Below are positions 8,016-20,540 of a DNA stretch of 64,000 nt, one piece after another. Within the stretch, counting starts at the first letter, position 1. The number at the start of each line of letters is the position of its first letter. A program made the translations under genes and the position numbers. Origin of the DNA: Brachyhypopomus gauderio (Eukaryota; Chordata; Actinopteri; Gymnotiformes; Hypopomidae). The DNA lies in NCBI RefSeq assembly GCF_052324685.1, contig NC_135213.1:41908200-41972199 (forward strand), read 5' to 3'. A model generated the notes under the pieces. It saw only the letters and a list, made by a program, of their open reading frames with translations. It was not told the origin of the DNA and did no database searches.

Positions 8016-8598
8016 GCAGAAGCTTTTTGAAAAGATTGACGAGCCCCCAAAAGATGCTCAAACGCTCTTTCCTTATTCACTCGCATGCTGAGCACACCCC
8101 CTACCTGAAAATAGTATTGGCACATGACTCTTACAGGTCATCCCTAGTTGATTCAAGCTGTGCTTTTTCTTTTGTAAATTCGCGTGTACACAGCAAGTTG
8201 TGTTGCATCCAATTCAATTCTCTCCACTGACCGTTCAGTCAATATCTTGATGGCGTCTGTATTGACACCTCTACTGAGACATCAAGCTGCCTCTTTGGAG
8301 CATGTTCGCTCCCAGATCAAACTGCAGTGTCGTGGTGCCAACACAGAATAATGGACCACGTCGGACACTTTTCACTTTTGATTCTTTTTGATTCACTTTT
8401 GATGACACGCTTTTGAATACCTGATCACCTGGAATTGGTACCAGCTTGAAGTTAATAGTGAGTAGACTTATGGAGATTCATTTATTTGAATTTTCTTCTC
8501 AAGCCATTTGCAACTCAGAAGCAATGACACTTGTGCACTCATCATTGAGCTTGAGGAAGTCCAAGGAATTGATCTCTATGTTACTCTCGCTCCGCCGA

Positions 8599-8680
8599 GC
8601 TGCGATGGCCGAGAGGTTAAGGCGTTGGACTTGAAATCCAATGGGGTTTCCCCGCGCAGGTTCGACTCCTGCTTGCAGCG
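8599..8680 (+). tRNA. tRNA-Ser-TGA: tRNA-Ser (TGA), unit 5
   Basis: G15 form. Anticodon 8632-8634; first T4 8737-8740. Confidence 0.98.
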
Positions 8681-9084
8681 TGAGTGTCTTGTTGGGCGTG
8701 TGGAAAGAGAGAGTGTGCTCTCTTCCTGCTAGCCAGTTTTAAATATGCTTCTCATGCCATTTGCAACTTTGTGCTGCCAAACTTTAGCAGTCCTAACTGA
8801 TCCTGAAATAGTCCCAGGAATTGAGTTACAAATGGCTGCTTCGTCGTTACAATGTGTTGGCATGGAAATGCAGTGGGGTCTCTTGCAGCGTAGAGGATTA
8901 ACTTGCCTCTCTAATGTGATTTGTGATGAGACCTTATGCCACCAGTGGGGAGAGCTCGCACTCACAGGTGCTTCATCCAAAGATCTTCATGCAACATAGC
9001 GATGTCTTGTTTCAGGTAAAAGAAAAAGTGCCACATTCTTTCATGGCCGGTCACTGGTTGCTCCGCCTTGCGCTAAAAGAGGGT

Positions 9085-9156
9085 CTCCCCGTCGGGGAAT
9101 CGAACCCCGGTCTTCCGCGTGACAGGCGGAGATACTATCCACTATACTAACGAGGA
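9085..9156 (-). tRNA. tRNA-Asp-GTC: tRNA-Asp (GTC), unit 5
   Basis: Consensus copy. Anticodon 9123-9121; T4 9078-9075. Confidence 0.98.
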
Positions 9157-9919
9157 CACGTGCTGTGTCTCGCAGTGATGCTGAGTCAGGTGACGTGCAC
9201 TTGTCCCCTTGATTTTAAAGTACTCTGAATCATTGTGCCTGCAAGGAGGTGGTAAAAAGAACACATTGTGGTGATATTGACTCACTGTTGCCACTCCTCT
9301 TTTACCATCGTCAGTTTGTGGACTTATGATAGGAAAAACTCAAAGAATCTTGGTGACCTACAAGTTTGATTCATCTGCCTTCCTAGTTAAGTCATGCAAA
9401 CCATTTGCTGCAAAATTGGCTTTAGCTACATTGGCAATTCATTTTGTCTTCGTATTCCAGTGCATTGTACCGAACTGCAATATCCATCTTAGATCAACTG
9501 AGATTTTGCATTTCTCTCTTTCCCACATGCAAGTTCTGAATTTCTTGGCACACATTACTGCTTTGCATCTACTAAAAGCACTCCAGAGAAAGCTTCACTT
9601 CATACCTTCATGAGGTAGGTGTCGTTTGTACTTGTATTTTGGTGGTATTTTTGTTTTTTTTTTTGTTTGTGTGCGTTGTTTGTCTACTCTTGGAACATCC
9701 TGTGATTGGTTAGGGTAGGATTAGAGTTTAATTACGTTGGCCTCAGATTCTGGTTAATTCCAGGCTTCTTGTGCTAACCTTGTTGTTTGTTAGCTGTTGT
9801 TGGCAGTAATTAGTTGCTGCAGGTGCACTTGCCGCCATGCTCCAAGGAGTGAATTGGGGGCGGATACATTTTTTCTCCAGCTTTGTTAGTTCTTCCTCAG
9901 CCTCGCTTCTTCTTTCCTA

Positions 9920-9992
9920 GCCTCGTTAGCGCAGTAGGTAGCGCGTCAGTCTCATAATCTGAAGGTCGTGAGTTCGACCCTCACACGGGGCA
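9920..9992 (+). tRNA. tRNA-Met-CAT: tRNA-Met (CAT), unit 6
   Basis: Consensus copy. Anticodon 9953-9955; T5 10001-10005. Confidence 0.98.
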
Positions 9993-10575
9993 GCAGAAGC
10001 TTTTTGAAAAGATTGACGAGCCCCCAAAAGATGCTCAAACGCTCTTTCCTTATTCACTCGCATGCTGAGCACACCCCCTACCTGAAAATAGTATTGGCAC
10101 ATGACTCTTACAGGTCATCCCTAGTTGATTCAAGCTGTGCTTTTTCTTTTGTAAATTCGCGTGTACACAGCAAGTTGTGTTGCATCCAATTCAATTCTCT
10201 CCACTGACCGTTCAGTCAATATCTTGATGGCGTCTGTATTGACACCTCTACTGAGACATCAAGCTGCCTCTTTGGAGCATGTTCGCTCCCAGATCAAACT
10301 GCAGTGTCGTGGTGCCAACACAGAATAATGGACCACGTCGGACACTTTTCACTTTTGATTCTTTTTGATTCACTTTTGATGACACGCTTTTGAATACCTG
10401 ATCACCTGGAATTGGTACCAGCTTGAAGTTAATAGTGAGTAGACTTATGGAGATTCATTTATTTGAATTTTCTTCTCAAGCCATTTGCAACTCAGAAGCA
10501 ATGACACTTGTGCACTCATCATTGAGCTTGAGGAAGTCCAAGGAATTGATCTCTATGTTACTCTCGCTCCGCCGA

Positions 10576-10657
10576 GCTGCGATGGCCGAGAGGTTAAGGC
10601 GTTGGACTTGAAATCCAATGGGGTTTCCCCGCGCAGGTTCGACTCCTGCTTGCAGCG
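10576..10657 (+). tRNA. tRNA-Ser-TGA: tRNA-Ser (TGA), unit 6
   Basis: G15 form. Anticodon 10609-10611; first T4 10714-10717. Confidence 0.98.
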
Positions 10658-11061
10658 TGAGTGTCTTGTTGGGCGTGTGGAAAGAGAGAGTGTGCTCTCT
10701 TCCTGCTAGCCAGTTTTAAATATGCTTCTCATGCCATTTGCAACTTTGTGCTGCCAAACTTTAGCAGTCCTAACTGATCCTGAAATAGTCCCAGGAATTG
10801 AGTTACAAATGGCTGCTTCGTCGTTACAATGTGTTGGCATGGAAATGCAGTGGGGTCTCTTGCAGCGTAGAGGATTAACTTGCCTCTCTAATGTGATTTG
10901 TGATGAGACCTTATGCCACCAGTGGGGAGAGCTCGCACTCACAGGTGCTTCATCCAAAGATCTTCATGCAACATAGCGATGTCTTGTTTCAGGTAAAAGA
11001 AAAAGTGCCACATTCTTTCATGGCCGGTCACTGGTTGCTCCGCCTTGCGCTAAAAGAGGGT

Positions 11062-11133
11062 CTCCCCGTCGGGGAATCGAACCCCGGTCTTCCGCGTGAC
11101 AGGCGGAGATACTATCCACTATACTAACGAGGA
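11062..11133 (-). tRNA. tRNA-Asp-GTC: tRNA-Asp (GTC), unit 6
   Basis: Consensus copy. Anticodon 11100-11098; T4 11055-11052. Confidence 0.98.
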
Positions 11134-11896
11134 CACGTGCTGTGTCTCGCAGTGATGCTGAGTCAGGTGACGTGCACTTGTCCCCTTGATTTTAAAGTAC
11201 TCTGAATCATTGTGCCTGCAAGGAGGTGGTAAAAAGAACACATTGTGGTGATATTGACTCACTGTTGCCACTCCTCTTTTACCATCGTCAGTTTGTGGAC
11301 TTATGATAGGAAAAACTCAAAGAATCTTGGTGACCTACAGGTTTGATTCATCTGCCTTCCTAGTTAAGTCATGCAAACCATTTGCTGCAAAATTGGCTTT
11401 AGCTACATTGGCAATTCATTTTGTCTTTGTATTCCAGTGCATTGTACCGAACTGCAATATCCATCTTAGATCAACTGAGATTTTGCATTTCTCTCTTTCC
11501 CACATGCAAGTTCTGAATTTCTTGGCACACATTACTGCTTTGCATCTACTAAAAGCACTCCAGAGAAAGCTTCACTTCATACCTTCATGAGGTAGGTGTC
11601 GTTTGTCCTTGTATTTTGGTGGTATTTTTGTTTTTTTTTTTGTTTGTGTGCGTTGTTTGTCTACTCTTGGAACATCCTGTGATTGGTTAGGGTAGGATTA
11701 GAGTTTAATTACGTTGGCCTCAGATTCTGGTTAATTCCAGGCTTCTTGTGCTAACCTTGTTGTTTGTTAGCTGTTGTTGGCAGTAATTAGTTGCTGCAGG
11801 TGCACTTGCCGCCATGCTCCAAGGAGTGAATTGGGGGCGGATACATTTTTTCTCCAGCTTTGTTAGTTCTTCCTCAGCCTCGCTTCTTCTTTCCTA

Positions 11897-11969
11897 GCCT
11901 CGTTAGCGCAGTAGGTAGCGCGTCAGTCTCATAATCTGAAGGTCGTGAGTTCGACCCTCACACGGGGCA
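11897..11969 (+). tRNA. tRNA-Met-CAT: tRNA-Met (CAT), unit 7
   Basis: Consensus copy. Anticodon 11930-11932; T5 11978-11982. Confidence 0.98.
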
Positions 11970-12552
11970 GCAGAAGCTTTTTGAAAAGATTGACGAGCCC
12001 CCAAAAGATGCTCAAACGCTCTTTCCTTATTCACTCGCATGCTGAGCACACCCCCTACCTGAAAATAGTATTGGCACATGACTCTTACAGGTCATCCCTA
12101 GTTGATTCAAGCTGTGCTTTTTCTTTTGTAAATTCGCGTGTACACAGCAAGTTGTGTTGCATCCAATTCAATTCTCTCCACTGACCGTTCAGTCAATATC
12201 TTGATGGCGTCTGTATTGACACCTCTACTGAGACATCAAGCTGCCTCTTTGGAGCATGTTCGCTCCCAGATCAAACTGCAGTGTCGTGGTGCCAACACAG
12301 AATAATGGACCACGTCGGACACTTTTCACTTTTGATTCTTTTTGATTCACTTTTGATGACACGCTTTTGAATACCTGATCACCTGGAATTGGTACCAGCT
12401 TGAAGTTAATAGTGAGTAGACTTATGGAGATTCATTTATTTGAATTTTCTTCTCAAGCCATTTGCAACTCAGAAGCAATGACACTTGTGCACTCATCATT
12501 GAGCTTGAGGAAGTCCAAGGAATTGATCTCTATGTTACTCTCGCTCCGCCGA

Positions 12553-12634
12553 GCTGCGATGGCCGAGAGGTTAAGGCGTTGGACTTGAAATCCAATGGGG
12601 TTTCCCCGCGCAGGTTCGACTCCTGCTTGCAGCG
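12553..12634 (+). tRNA. tRNA-Ser-TGA: tRNA-Ser (TGA), unit 7
   Basis: G15 form. Anticodon 12586-12588; first T4 12691-12694. Confidence 0.98.
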
Positions 12635-13038
12635 TGAGTGTCTTGTTGGGCGTGTGGAAAGAGAGAGTGTGCTCTCTTCCTGCTAGCCAGTTTTAAATAT
12701 GCTTCTCATGCCATTTGCAACTTTGTGCTGCCAAACTTTAGCAGTCCTAACTGATCCTGAAATAGTCCCAGGAATTGAGTTACAAATGGCTGCTTCGTCG
12801 TTACAATGTGTTGGCATGGAAATGCAGTGGGGTCTCTTGCAGCGTAGAGGATTAACTTGCCTCTCTAATGTGATTTGTGATGAGACCTTATGCCACCAGT
12901 GGGGAGAGCTCGCACTCACAGGTGCTTCATCCAAAGATCTTCATGCAACATAGCGATGTCTTGTTTCAGGTAAAAGAAAAAGTGCCACATTCTTTCATGG
13001 CCGGTCACTGGTTGCTCCGCCTTGCGCTAAAAGAGGGT

Positions 13039-13110
13039 CTCCCCGTCGGGGAATCGAACCCCGGTCTTCCGCGTGACAGGCGGAGATACTATCCACTATA
13101 CTAACGAGGA
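13039..13110 (-). tRNA. tRNA-Asp-GTC: tRNA-Asp (GTC), unit 7
   Basis: Consensus copy. Anticodon 13077-13075; T4 13032-13029. Confidence 0.98.
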
Positions 13111-13873
13111 CACGTGCTGTGTCTCGCAGTGATGCTGAGTCAGGTGACGTGCACTTGTCCCCTTGATTTTAAAGTACTCTGAATCATTGTGCCTGCAAGG
13201 AGGTGGTAAAAAGAACACATTGTGGTGATATTGACTCACTGTTGCCACTCCTCTTTTACCATCGTCAGTTTGTGGACTTATGATAGGAAAAACTCAAAGA
13301 ATCTTGGTGACCTACAAGTTTGATTCATCTGCCTTCCTAGTTAAGTCATGCAAACCATTTGCTGCAAAATTGGCTTTAGCTACATTGGCAATTCATTTTG
13401 TCTTCGTATTCCAGTGCATTGTACCGAACTGCAATATCCATCTTAGATCAACTGAGATTTTGCATTTCTCTCTTTCCCACATGCAAGTTCTGAATTTCTT
13501 GGCACACATTACTGCTTTGCATCTACTAAAAGCACTCCAGAGAAAGCTTCACTTCATACCTTCATGAGGTAGGTGTCGTTTGTACTTGCATTTTGGTGGT
13601 ATTTTTGTTTTTTTTTTTGTTTGTGTGCGTTGTTTGTCTACTCTTGGAACATCCTGTGATTGGTTAGGGTAGGATTAGAGTTTAATTACGTTGGCCTCAG
13701 ATTCTGGTTAATTCCAGGCTTCTTGTGCTAACCTTGTTGTTTGTTAGCTGTTGTTGGCAGTAATTAGTTGCTGCAGGTGCACTTGCCGCCATGCTCCAAG
13801 GAGTGAATTGGGGGCGGATACATTTTTTCTCCAGCTTTGTTAGTTCTTCCTCAGCCTCGCTTCTTCTTTCCTA

Positions 13874-13946
13874 GCCTCGTTAGCGCAGTAGGTAGCGCGT
13901 CAGTCTCATAATCTGAAGGTCGTGAGTTCGACCCTCACACGGGGCA
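13874..13946 (+). tRNA. tRNA-Met-CAT: tRNA-Met (CAT), unit 8
   Basis: Consensus copy. Anticodon 13907-13909; T5 13955-13959. Confidence 0.98.
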
Positions 13947-14529
13947 GCAGAAGCTTTTTGAAAAGATTGACGAGCCCCCAAAAGATGCTCAAACGCTCTT
14001 TCCTTATTCACTCGCATGCTGAGCACACCCCCTACCTGAAAATAGTATTGGCACATGACTCTTACAGGTCATCCCTAGTTGATTCAAGCTGTGCTTTTTC
14101 TTTTGTAAATTCGCGTGTACACAGCAAGTTGTGTTGCATCCAATTCAATTCTCTCCACTGACCGTTCAGTCAATATCTTGATGGCGTCTGTATTGACACC
14201 TCTACTGAGACATCAAGCTGCCTCTTTGGAGCATGTTCGCTCCCAGATCAAACTGCAGTGTCGTGGTGCCAACACAGAATAATGGACCACGTCGGACACT
14301 TTTCACTTTTGATTCTTTTTGATTCACTTTTGATGACACGCTTTTGAATACCTGATCACCTGGAATTGGTACCAGCTTGAAGTTAATAGTGAGTAGACTT
14401 ATGGAGATTCATTTATTTGAATTTTCTTCTCAAGCCATTTGCAACTCAGAAGCAATGACACTTGTGCACTCATCATTGAGCTTGAGGAAGTCCAAGGAAT
14501 TGATCTCTATGTTACTCTCGCTCCGCCGA

Positions 14530-14611
14530 GCTGCGATGGCCGAGAGGTTAAGGCGTTGGACTTGAAATCCAATGGGGTTTCCCCGCGCAGGTTCGACTCC
14601 TGCTTGCAGCG
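14530..14611 (+). tRNA. tRNA-Ser-TGA: tRNA-Ser (TGA), unit 8
   Basis: G15 form. Anticodon 14563-14565; first T4 14668-14671. Confidence 0.98.
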
Positions 14612-15015
14612 TGAGTGTCTTGTTGGGCGTGTGGAAAGAGAGAGTGTGCTCTCTTCCTGCTAGCCAGTTTTAAATATGCTTCTCATGCCATTTGCAACTT
14701 TGTGCTGCCAAACTTTAGCAGTCCTAACTGATCCTGAAATAGTCCCAGGAATTGAGTTACAAATGGCTGCTTCGTCGTTACAATGTGTTGGCATGGAAAT
14801 GCAGTGGGGTCTCTTGCAGCGTAGAGGATTAACTTGCCTCTCTAATGTGATTTGTGATGAGACCTTATGCCACCAGTGGGGAGAGCTCGCACTCACAGGT
14901 GCTTCATCCAAAGATCTTCATGCAACATAGCGATGTCTTGTTTCAGGTAAAAGAAAAAGTGCCACATTCTTTCATGGCCGGTCACTGGTTGCTCCGCCTT
15001 GCGCTAAAAGAGGGT

Positions 15016-15087
15016 CTCCCCGTCGGGGAATCGAACCCCGGTCTTCCGCGTGACAGGCGGAGATACTATCCACTATACTAACGAGGA
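15016..15087 (-). tRNA. tRNA-Asp-GTC: tRNA-Asp (GTC), unit 8
   Basis: Consensus copy. Anticodon 15054-15052; T4 15009-15006. Confidence 0.98.
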
Positions 15088-15850
15088 CACGTGCTGTGTC
15101 TCGCAGTGATGCTGAGTCAGGTGACGTGCACTTGTCCCCTTGATTTTAAAGTACTCTGAATCATTGTGCCTGCAAGGAGGTGGTAAAAAGAACACATTGT
15201 GGTGATATTGACTCACTGTTGCCACTCCTCTTTTACCATCGTCAGTTTGTGGACTTATGATAGGAAAAACTCAAAGAATCTTGGTGACCTACAAGTTTGA
15301 TTCATCTGCCTTCCTAGTTAAGTCATGCAAACCATTTGCTGCAAAATTGGCTTTAGCTACATTGGCAATTCATTTTGTCTTCGTATTCCAGTGCATTGTA
15401 CCGAACTGCAATATCCATCTTAGATCAACTGAGATTTTGCATTTCTCTCTTTCCCACATGCAAGTTCTGAATTTCTTGGCACACATTACTGCTTTGCATC
15501 TACTAAAAGCACTCCAGAGAAAGCTTCACTTCATACCTTCATGAGGTAGGTGTCGTTTGTACTTGTATTTTGGTGGTATTTTTGTTTTTTTTTTTGTTTG
15601 TGTGCGTTGTTTGTCTACTCTTGGAACATCCTGTGATTGGTTAGGGTAGGATTAGAGTTTAATTACGTTGGCCTCAGATTCTGGTTAATTCCAGGCTTCT
15701 TGTGCTAACCTTGTTGTTTGTTAGCTGTTGTTGGCAGTAATTAGTTGCTGCAGGTGCACTTGCCGCCATGCTCCAAGGAGTGAATTGGGGGCGGATACAT
15801 TTTTTCTCCAGCTTTGTTAGTTCTTCCTCAGCCTCGCTTCTTCTTTCCTA

Positions 15851-15923
15851 GCCTCGTTAGCGCAGTAGGTAGCGCGTCAGTCTCATAATCTGAAGGTCGT
15901 GAGTTCGACCCTCACACGGGGCA
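15851..15923 (+). tRNA. tRNA-Met-CAT: tRNA-Met (CAT), unit 9
   Basis: Consensus copy. Anticodon 15884-15886; T5 15932-15936. Confidence 0.98.
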
Positions 15924-16506
15924 GCAGAAGCTTTTTGAAAAGATTGACGAGCCCCCAAAAGATGCTCAAACGCTCTTTCCTTATTCACTCGCATGCTGAG
16001 CACACCCCCTACCTGAAAATAGTATTGGCACATGACTCTTACAGGTCATCCCTAGTTGATTCAAGCTGTGCTTTTTCTTTTGTAAATTCGCGTGTACACA
16101 GCAAGTTGTGTTGCATCCAATTCAATTCTCTCCACTGACCGTTCAGTCAATATCTTGATGGCGTCTGTATTGACACCTCTACTGAGACATCAAGCTGCCT
16201 CTTTGGAGCATGTTCGCTCCCAGATCAAACTGCAGTGTCGTGGTGCCAACACAGAATAATGGACCACGTCGGACACTTTTCACTTTTGATTCTTTTTGAT
16301 TCACTTTTGATGACACGCTTTTGAATACCTGATCACCTGGAATTGGTACCAGCTTGAAGTTAATAGTGAGTAGACTTATGGAGATTCATTTATTTGAATT
16401 TTCTTCTCAAGCCATTTGCAACTCAGAAGCAATGACACTTGTGCACTCATCATTGAGCTTGAGGAAGTCCAAGGAATTGATCTCTATGTTACTCTCGCTC
16501 CGCCGA

Positions 16507-16588
16507 GCTGCGATGGCCGAAAGGTTAAGGCGTTGGACTTGAAATCCAATGGGGTTTCCCCGCGCAGGTTCGACTCCTGCTTGCAGCG
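16507..16588 (+). tRNA. tRNA-Ser-TGA: tRNA-Ser (TGA), unit 9, A15 variant
   Basis: A at 16521 replaces G15, turning the expected G15-C48 Levitt pair into A15-C48; the A box becomes TGGCCGAAAGG. Otherwise consensus. Anticodon 16540-16542; first T4 16645-16648. Confidence 0.97.
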
Positions 16589-16992
16589 TGAGTGTCTTGT
16601 TGGGCGTGTGGAAAGAGAGAGTGTGCTCTCTTCCTGCTAGCCAGTTTTAAATATGCTTCTCATGCCATTTGCAACTTTGTGCTGCCAAACTTTAGCAGTC
16701 CTAACTGATCCTGAAATAGTCCCAGGAATTGAGTTACAAATGGCTGCTTCGTCGTTACAATGTGTTGGCATGGAAATGCAGTGGGGTCTCTTGCAGCGTA
16801 GAGGATTAACTTGCCTCTCTAATGTGATTTGTGATGAGACCTTATGCCACCAGTGGGGAGAGCTCGCACTCACAGGTGCTTCATCCAAAGATCTTCATGC
16901 AACATAGCGATGTCTTGTTTCAGGTAAAAGAAAAAGTGCCACATTCTTTCATGGCCGGTCACTGGTTGCTCCGCCTTGCGCTAAAAGAGGGT

Positions 16993-17064
16993 CTCCCCGT
17001 CGGGGAATCGAACCCCGGTCTTCCGCGTGACAGGCGGAGATACTATCCACTATACTAACGAGGA
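16993..17064 (-). tRNA. tRNA-Asp-GTC: tRNA-Asp (GTC), unit 9
   Basis: Consensus copy. Anticodon 17031-17029; T4 16986-16983. Confidence 0.98.
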
Positions 17065-17826
17065 CACGTGCTGTGTCTCGCAGTGATGCTGAGTCAGGTG
17101 ACGTGCACTTGTCCCCTTGATTTTAAAGTACTCTGAATCATTGTGCCTGCAAGGAGGTGGTAAAAAGAACACATTGTGGTGATATTGACTCACTGTTGCC
17201 ACTCCTCTTTTACCATCGTCAGTTTGTGGACTTATGATAGGAAAAACTCAAAGAATCTTGGTGACCTACAAGTTTGATTCATCTGCCTTCCTAGTTAAGT
17301 CATGCAAACCATTTGCTGCAAAATTGGCTTTAGCTACATTGGCAATTCATTTTGTCTTCGTATTCCAGTGCATTGTACCGAACTGCAATATCCATCTTAG
17401 ATCAACTGAGATTTTGCATTTCTCTCTTTCCCACATGCAAGTTCTGAATTTCTTGGCACACATTACTGCTTTGCATCTACTAAAAGCACTCCAGAGAAAG
17501 CTTCACTTCATACCTTCATGAGGTAGGTGTCGTTTGTACTTGTATTTTGGTGGTATTTTTGTTTTTTTTTTGTTTGTGTGCGTTGTTTGTCTACTCTTGG
17601 AACATCCTGTGATTGGTTAGGGTAGGATTAGAGTTTAATTATGTTGGCCTCAGATTCTGGTTAATTCCAGGCTTCTTGTGCTAACCTTGTTGTTTGTTAG
17701 CTGTTGTTGGCAGTAATTAGTTGCTGCAGGTGCACTTGCCGCCATGCTCCAAGGAGTGAATTGGGGGCGGATACATTTTTTCTCCAGCTTTGTTAGTTCT
17801 TCCTCAGCCTCGCTTCTTCTTTCCTA

Positions 17827-17899
17827 GCCTCGTTAGCGCAGTAGGTAGCGCGTCAGTCTCATAATCTGAAGGTCGTGAGTTCGACCCTCACACGGGGCA
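17827..17899 (+). tRNA. tRNA-Met-CAT: tRNA-Met (CAT), unit 10, terminator lost
   Basis: The mature sequence is consensus (anticodon 17860-17862), but the downstream T5 reads TATTT at 17908-17912. The next T run of four or more on + is T5 at 18048-18052, so the primary transcript would carry a trailer of about 148 nt instead of 8. Confidence 0.97.
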
Positions 17900-18482
17900 G
17901 CAGAAGCTATTTGAAAAGATTGACGAGCCCCCAAAAGATGCTCAAACGCTCTTTCCTTATTCACTCGCATGCTGAGCACACCCCCTACCTGAAAATAGTA
18001 TTGGCACATGACTCTTACAGGTCATCCCTAGTTGATTCAAGCTGTGCTTTTTCTTTTGTAAATTCGCGTGTACACAGCAAGTTGTGTTGCATCCAATTCA
18101 ATTCTCTCCACTGACCGTTCAGTCAATATCTTGATGGCGTCTGTATTGACACCTCTACTGAGACATCAAGCTGCCTCTTTGGAGCATGTTCGCTCCCAGA
18201 TCAAACTGCAGTGTCGTGGTGCCAACACAGAATAATGGACCACGTCGGACACTTTTCACTTTTGATTCTTTTTGATTCACTTTTGATGACACGCTTTTGA
18301 ATACCTGATCACCTGGAATTGGTACCAGCTTGAAGTTAATAGTGAGTAGACTTATGGAGATTCATTTATTTGAATTTTCTTCTCAAGCCATTTGCAACTC
18401 AGAAGCAATGACACTTGTGCACTCATCATTGAGCTTGAGGAAGTCCAAGGAATTGATCTCTATGTTACTCTCGCTCCGCCGA

Positions 18483-18564
18483 GCTGCGATGGCCGAAAGG
18501 TTAAGGCGTTGGACTTGAAATCCAATGGGGTTTCCCCGCGCAGGTTCGACTCCTGCTTGCAGCG
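18483..18564 (+). tRNA. tRNA-Ser-TGA: tRNA-Ser (TGA), unit 10, A15 variant
   Basis: A15 at 18497. Anticodon 18516-18518; first T4 18621-18624. Confidence 0.97.
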
Positions 18565-18968
18565 TGAGTGTCTTGTTGGGCGTGTGGAAAGAGAGAGTGT
18601 GCTCTCTTCCTGCTAGCCAGTTTTAAATATGCTTCTCATGCCATTTGCAACTTTGTGCTGCCAAACTTTAGCAGTCCTAACTGATCCTGAAATAGTCCCA
18701 GGAATTGAGTTACAAATGGCTGCTTCGTCGTTACAATGTGTTGGCATGGAAATGCAGTGGGGTCTCTTGCAGCGTAGAGGATTAACTTGCCTCTCTAATG
18801 TGATTTGTGATGAGACCTTATGCCACCAGTGGGGAGAGCTCGCACTCACAGGTGCTTCATCCAAAGATCTTCATGCAACATAGCGATGTCTTGTTTCAGG
18901 TAAAAGAAAAAGTGCCACATTCTTTCATGGCCGGTCACTGGTTGCTCCGCCTTGCGCTAAAAGAGGGT

Positions 18969-19040
18969 CTCCCCGTCGGGGAATCGAACCCCGGTCTTCC
19001 GCGTGACAGGCGGAGATACTATCCACTATACTAACGAGGA
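18969..19040 (-). tRNA. tRNA-Asp-GTC: tRNA-Asp (GTC), unit 10
   Basis: Consensus copy. Anticodon 19007-19005; T4 18962-18959. Confidence 0.98.
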
Positions 19041-19802
19041 CACGTGCTGTGTCTCGCAGTGATGCTGAGTCAGGTGACGTGCACTTGTCCCCTTGATTTT
19101 AAAGTACTCTGAATCATTGTGCCTGCAAGGAGGTGGTAAAAAGAACACATTGTGGTGATATTGACTCACTGTTGCCACTCCTCTTTTACCATCGTCAGTT
19201 TGTGGACTTATGATAGGAAAAACTCAAAGAATCTTGGTGACCTACAGGTTTGATTCATCTGCCTTCCTAGTTAAGTCATGCAAACCATTTGCTGCAAAAT
19301 TGGCTTTAGCTACATTGGCAATTCATTTTGTCTTTGTATTCCAGTGCATTGTACCGAACTGCAATATCCATCTTAGATCAACTGAGATTTTGCATTTCTC
19401 TCTTTCCCACATGCAAGTTCTGAATTTCTTGGCACACATTACTGCTTTGCATCTACTAAAAGCACTCCAGAGAAAGCTTCACTTCATACCTTCATGAGGT
19501 AGGTGTCGTTTGTCCTTGTATTTTGGTGGTATTTTTGTTTTTTTTTTGTTTGTGTGCGTTGTTTGTCTACTCTTGGAACATCCTGTGATTGGTTAGGGTA
19601 GGATTAGAGTTTAATTACGTTGGCCTCAGATTCTGGTTAATTCCAGGCTTCTTGTGCTAACCTTGTTGTTTGTTAGCTGTTGTTGGCAGTAATTAGTTGC
19701 TGCAGGTGCACTTGCCGCCATGCTCCAAGGAGTGAATTGGGGGCGGATACATTTTTTCTCCAGCTTTGTTAGTTCTTCCTCAGCCTCGCTTCTTCTTTCC
19801 TA

Positions 19803-19875
19803 GCCTCGTTAGCGCAGTAGGTAGCGCGTCAGTCTCATAATCTGAAGGTCGTGAGTTCGACCCTCACACGGGGCA
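19803..19875 (+). tRNA. tRNA-Met-CAT: tRNA-Met (CAT), unit 11
   Basis: Consensus copy. Anticodon 19836-19838; T5 19884-19888. Confidence 0.98.
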
Positions 19876-20458
19876 GCAGAAGCTTTTTGAAAAGATTGAC
19901 GAGCCCCCAAAAGATGCTCAAACGCTCTTTCCTTATTCACTCGCATGCTGAGCACACCCCCTACCTGAAAATAGTATTGGCACATGACTCTTACAGGTCA
20001 TCCCTAGTTGATTCAAGCTGTGCTTTTTCTTTTGTAAATTCGCGTGTACACAGCAAGTTGTGTTGCATCCAATTCAATTCTCTCCACTGACCGTTCAGTC
20101 AATATCTTGATGGCGTCTGTATTGACACCTCTACTGAGACATCAAGCTGCCTCTTTGGAGCATGTTCGCTCCCAGATCAAACTGCAGTGTCGTGGTGCCA
20201 ACACAGAATAATGGACCACGTCGGACACTTTTCACTTTTGATTCTTTTTGATTCACTTTTGATGACACGCTTTTGAATACCTGATCACCTGGAATTGGTA
20301 CCAGCTTGAAGTTAATAGTGAGTAGACTTATGGAGATTCATTTATTTGAATTTTCTTCTCAAGCCATTTGCAACTCAGAAGCAATGACACTTGTGCACTC
20401 ATCATTGAGCTTGAGGAAGTCCAAGGAATTGATCTCTATGTTACTCTCGCTCCGCCGA

Positions 20459-20540
20459 GCTGCGATGGCCGAGAGGTTAAGGCGTTGGACTTGAAATCCA
20501 ATGGGGTTTCCCCGCGCAGGTTCGACTCCTGCTTGCAGCG
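20459..20540 (+). tRNA. tRNA-Ser-TGA: tRNA-Ser (TGA), unit 11
   Basis: G15 form. Anticodon 20492-20494; first T4 20597-20600. Confidence 0.98.

Larger units (their letters stand above)
7943..9919. repeat. Unit 5 (type A)
   Basis: 1977 bp, T11. All A-type diagnostic bases, with G at tRNA-Ser position 15. Confidence 0.9.
9920..11896. repeat. Unit 6 (type A variant)
   Basis: 1977 bp. Type A, but G1457 and T1545 equivalents and a rare gtCcttg change at about 11607 that is shared with unit 10. Confidence 0.9.
11897..13873. repeat. Unit 7 (type A)
   Basis: 1977 bp. Type A throughout, with a private cttgCatttt near 13589. Confidence 0.9.
13874..15850. repeat. Unit 8 (type A)
   Basis: 1977 bp. 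Clean type A copy, a useful consensus representative. Confidence 0.9.
15851..17826. repeat. Unit 9 (type A, Ser A15)
   Basis: 1976 bp, T10. Type A with A at tRNA-Ser position 15 and a private aattaTgttgg near 17642. Confidence 0.9.
17827..19802. repeat. Unit 10 (type A, Ser A15, Met terminator lost)
   Basis: 1976 bp. Carries A at 17909 inside the tRNA-Met T run, Ser A15, and the gtCcttg and T1545 variants shared with unit 6. Confidence 0.9.
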
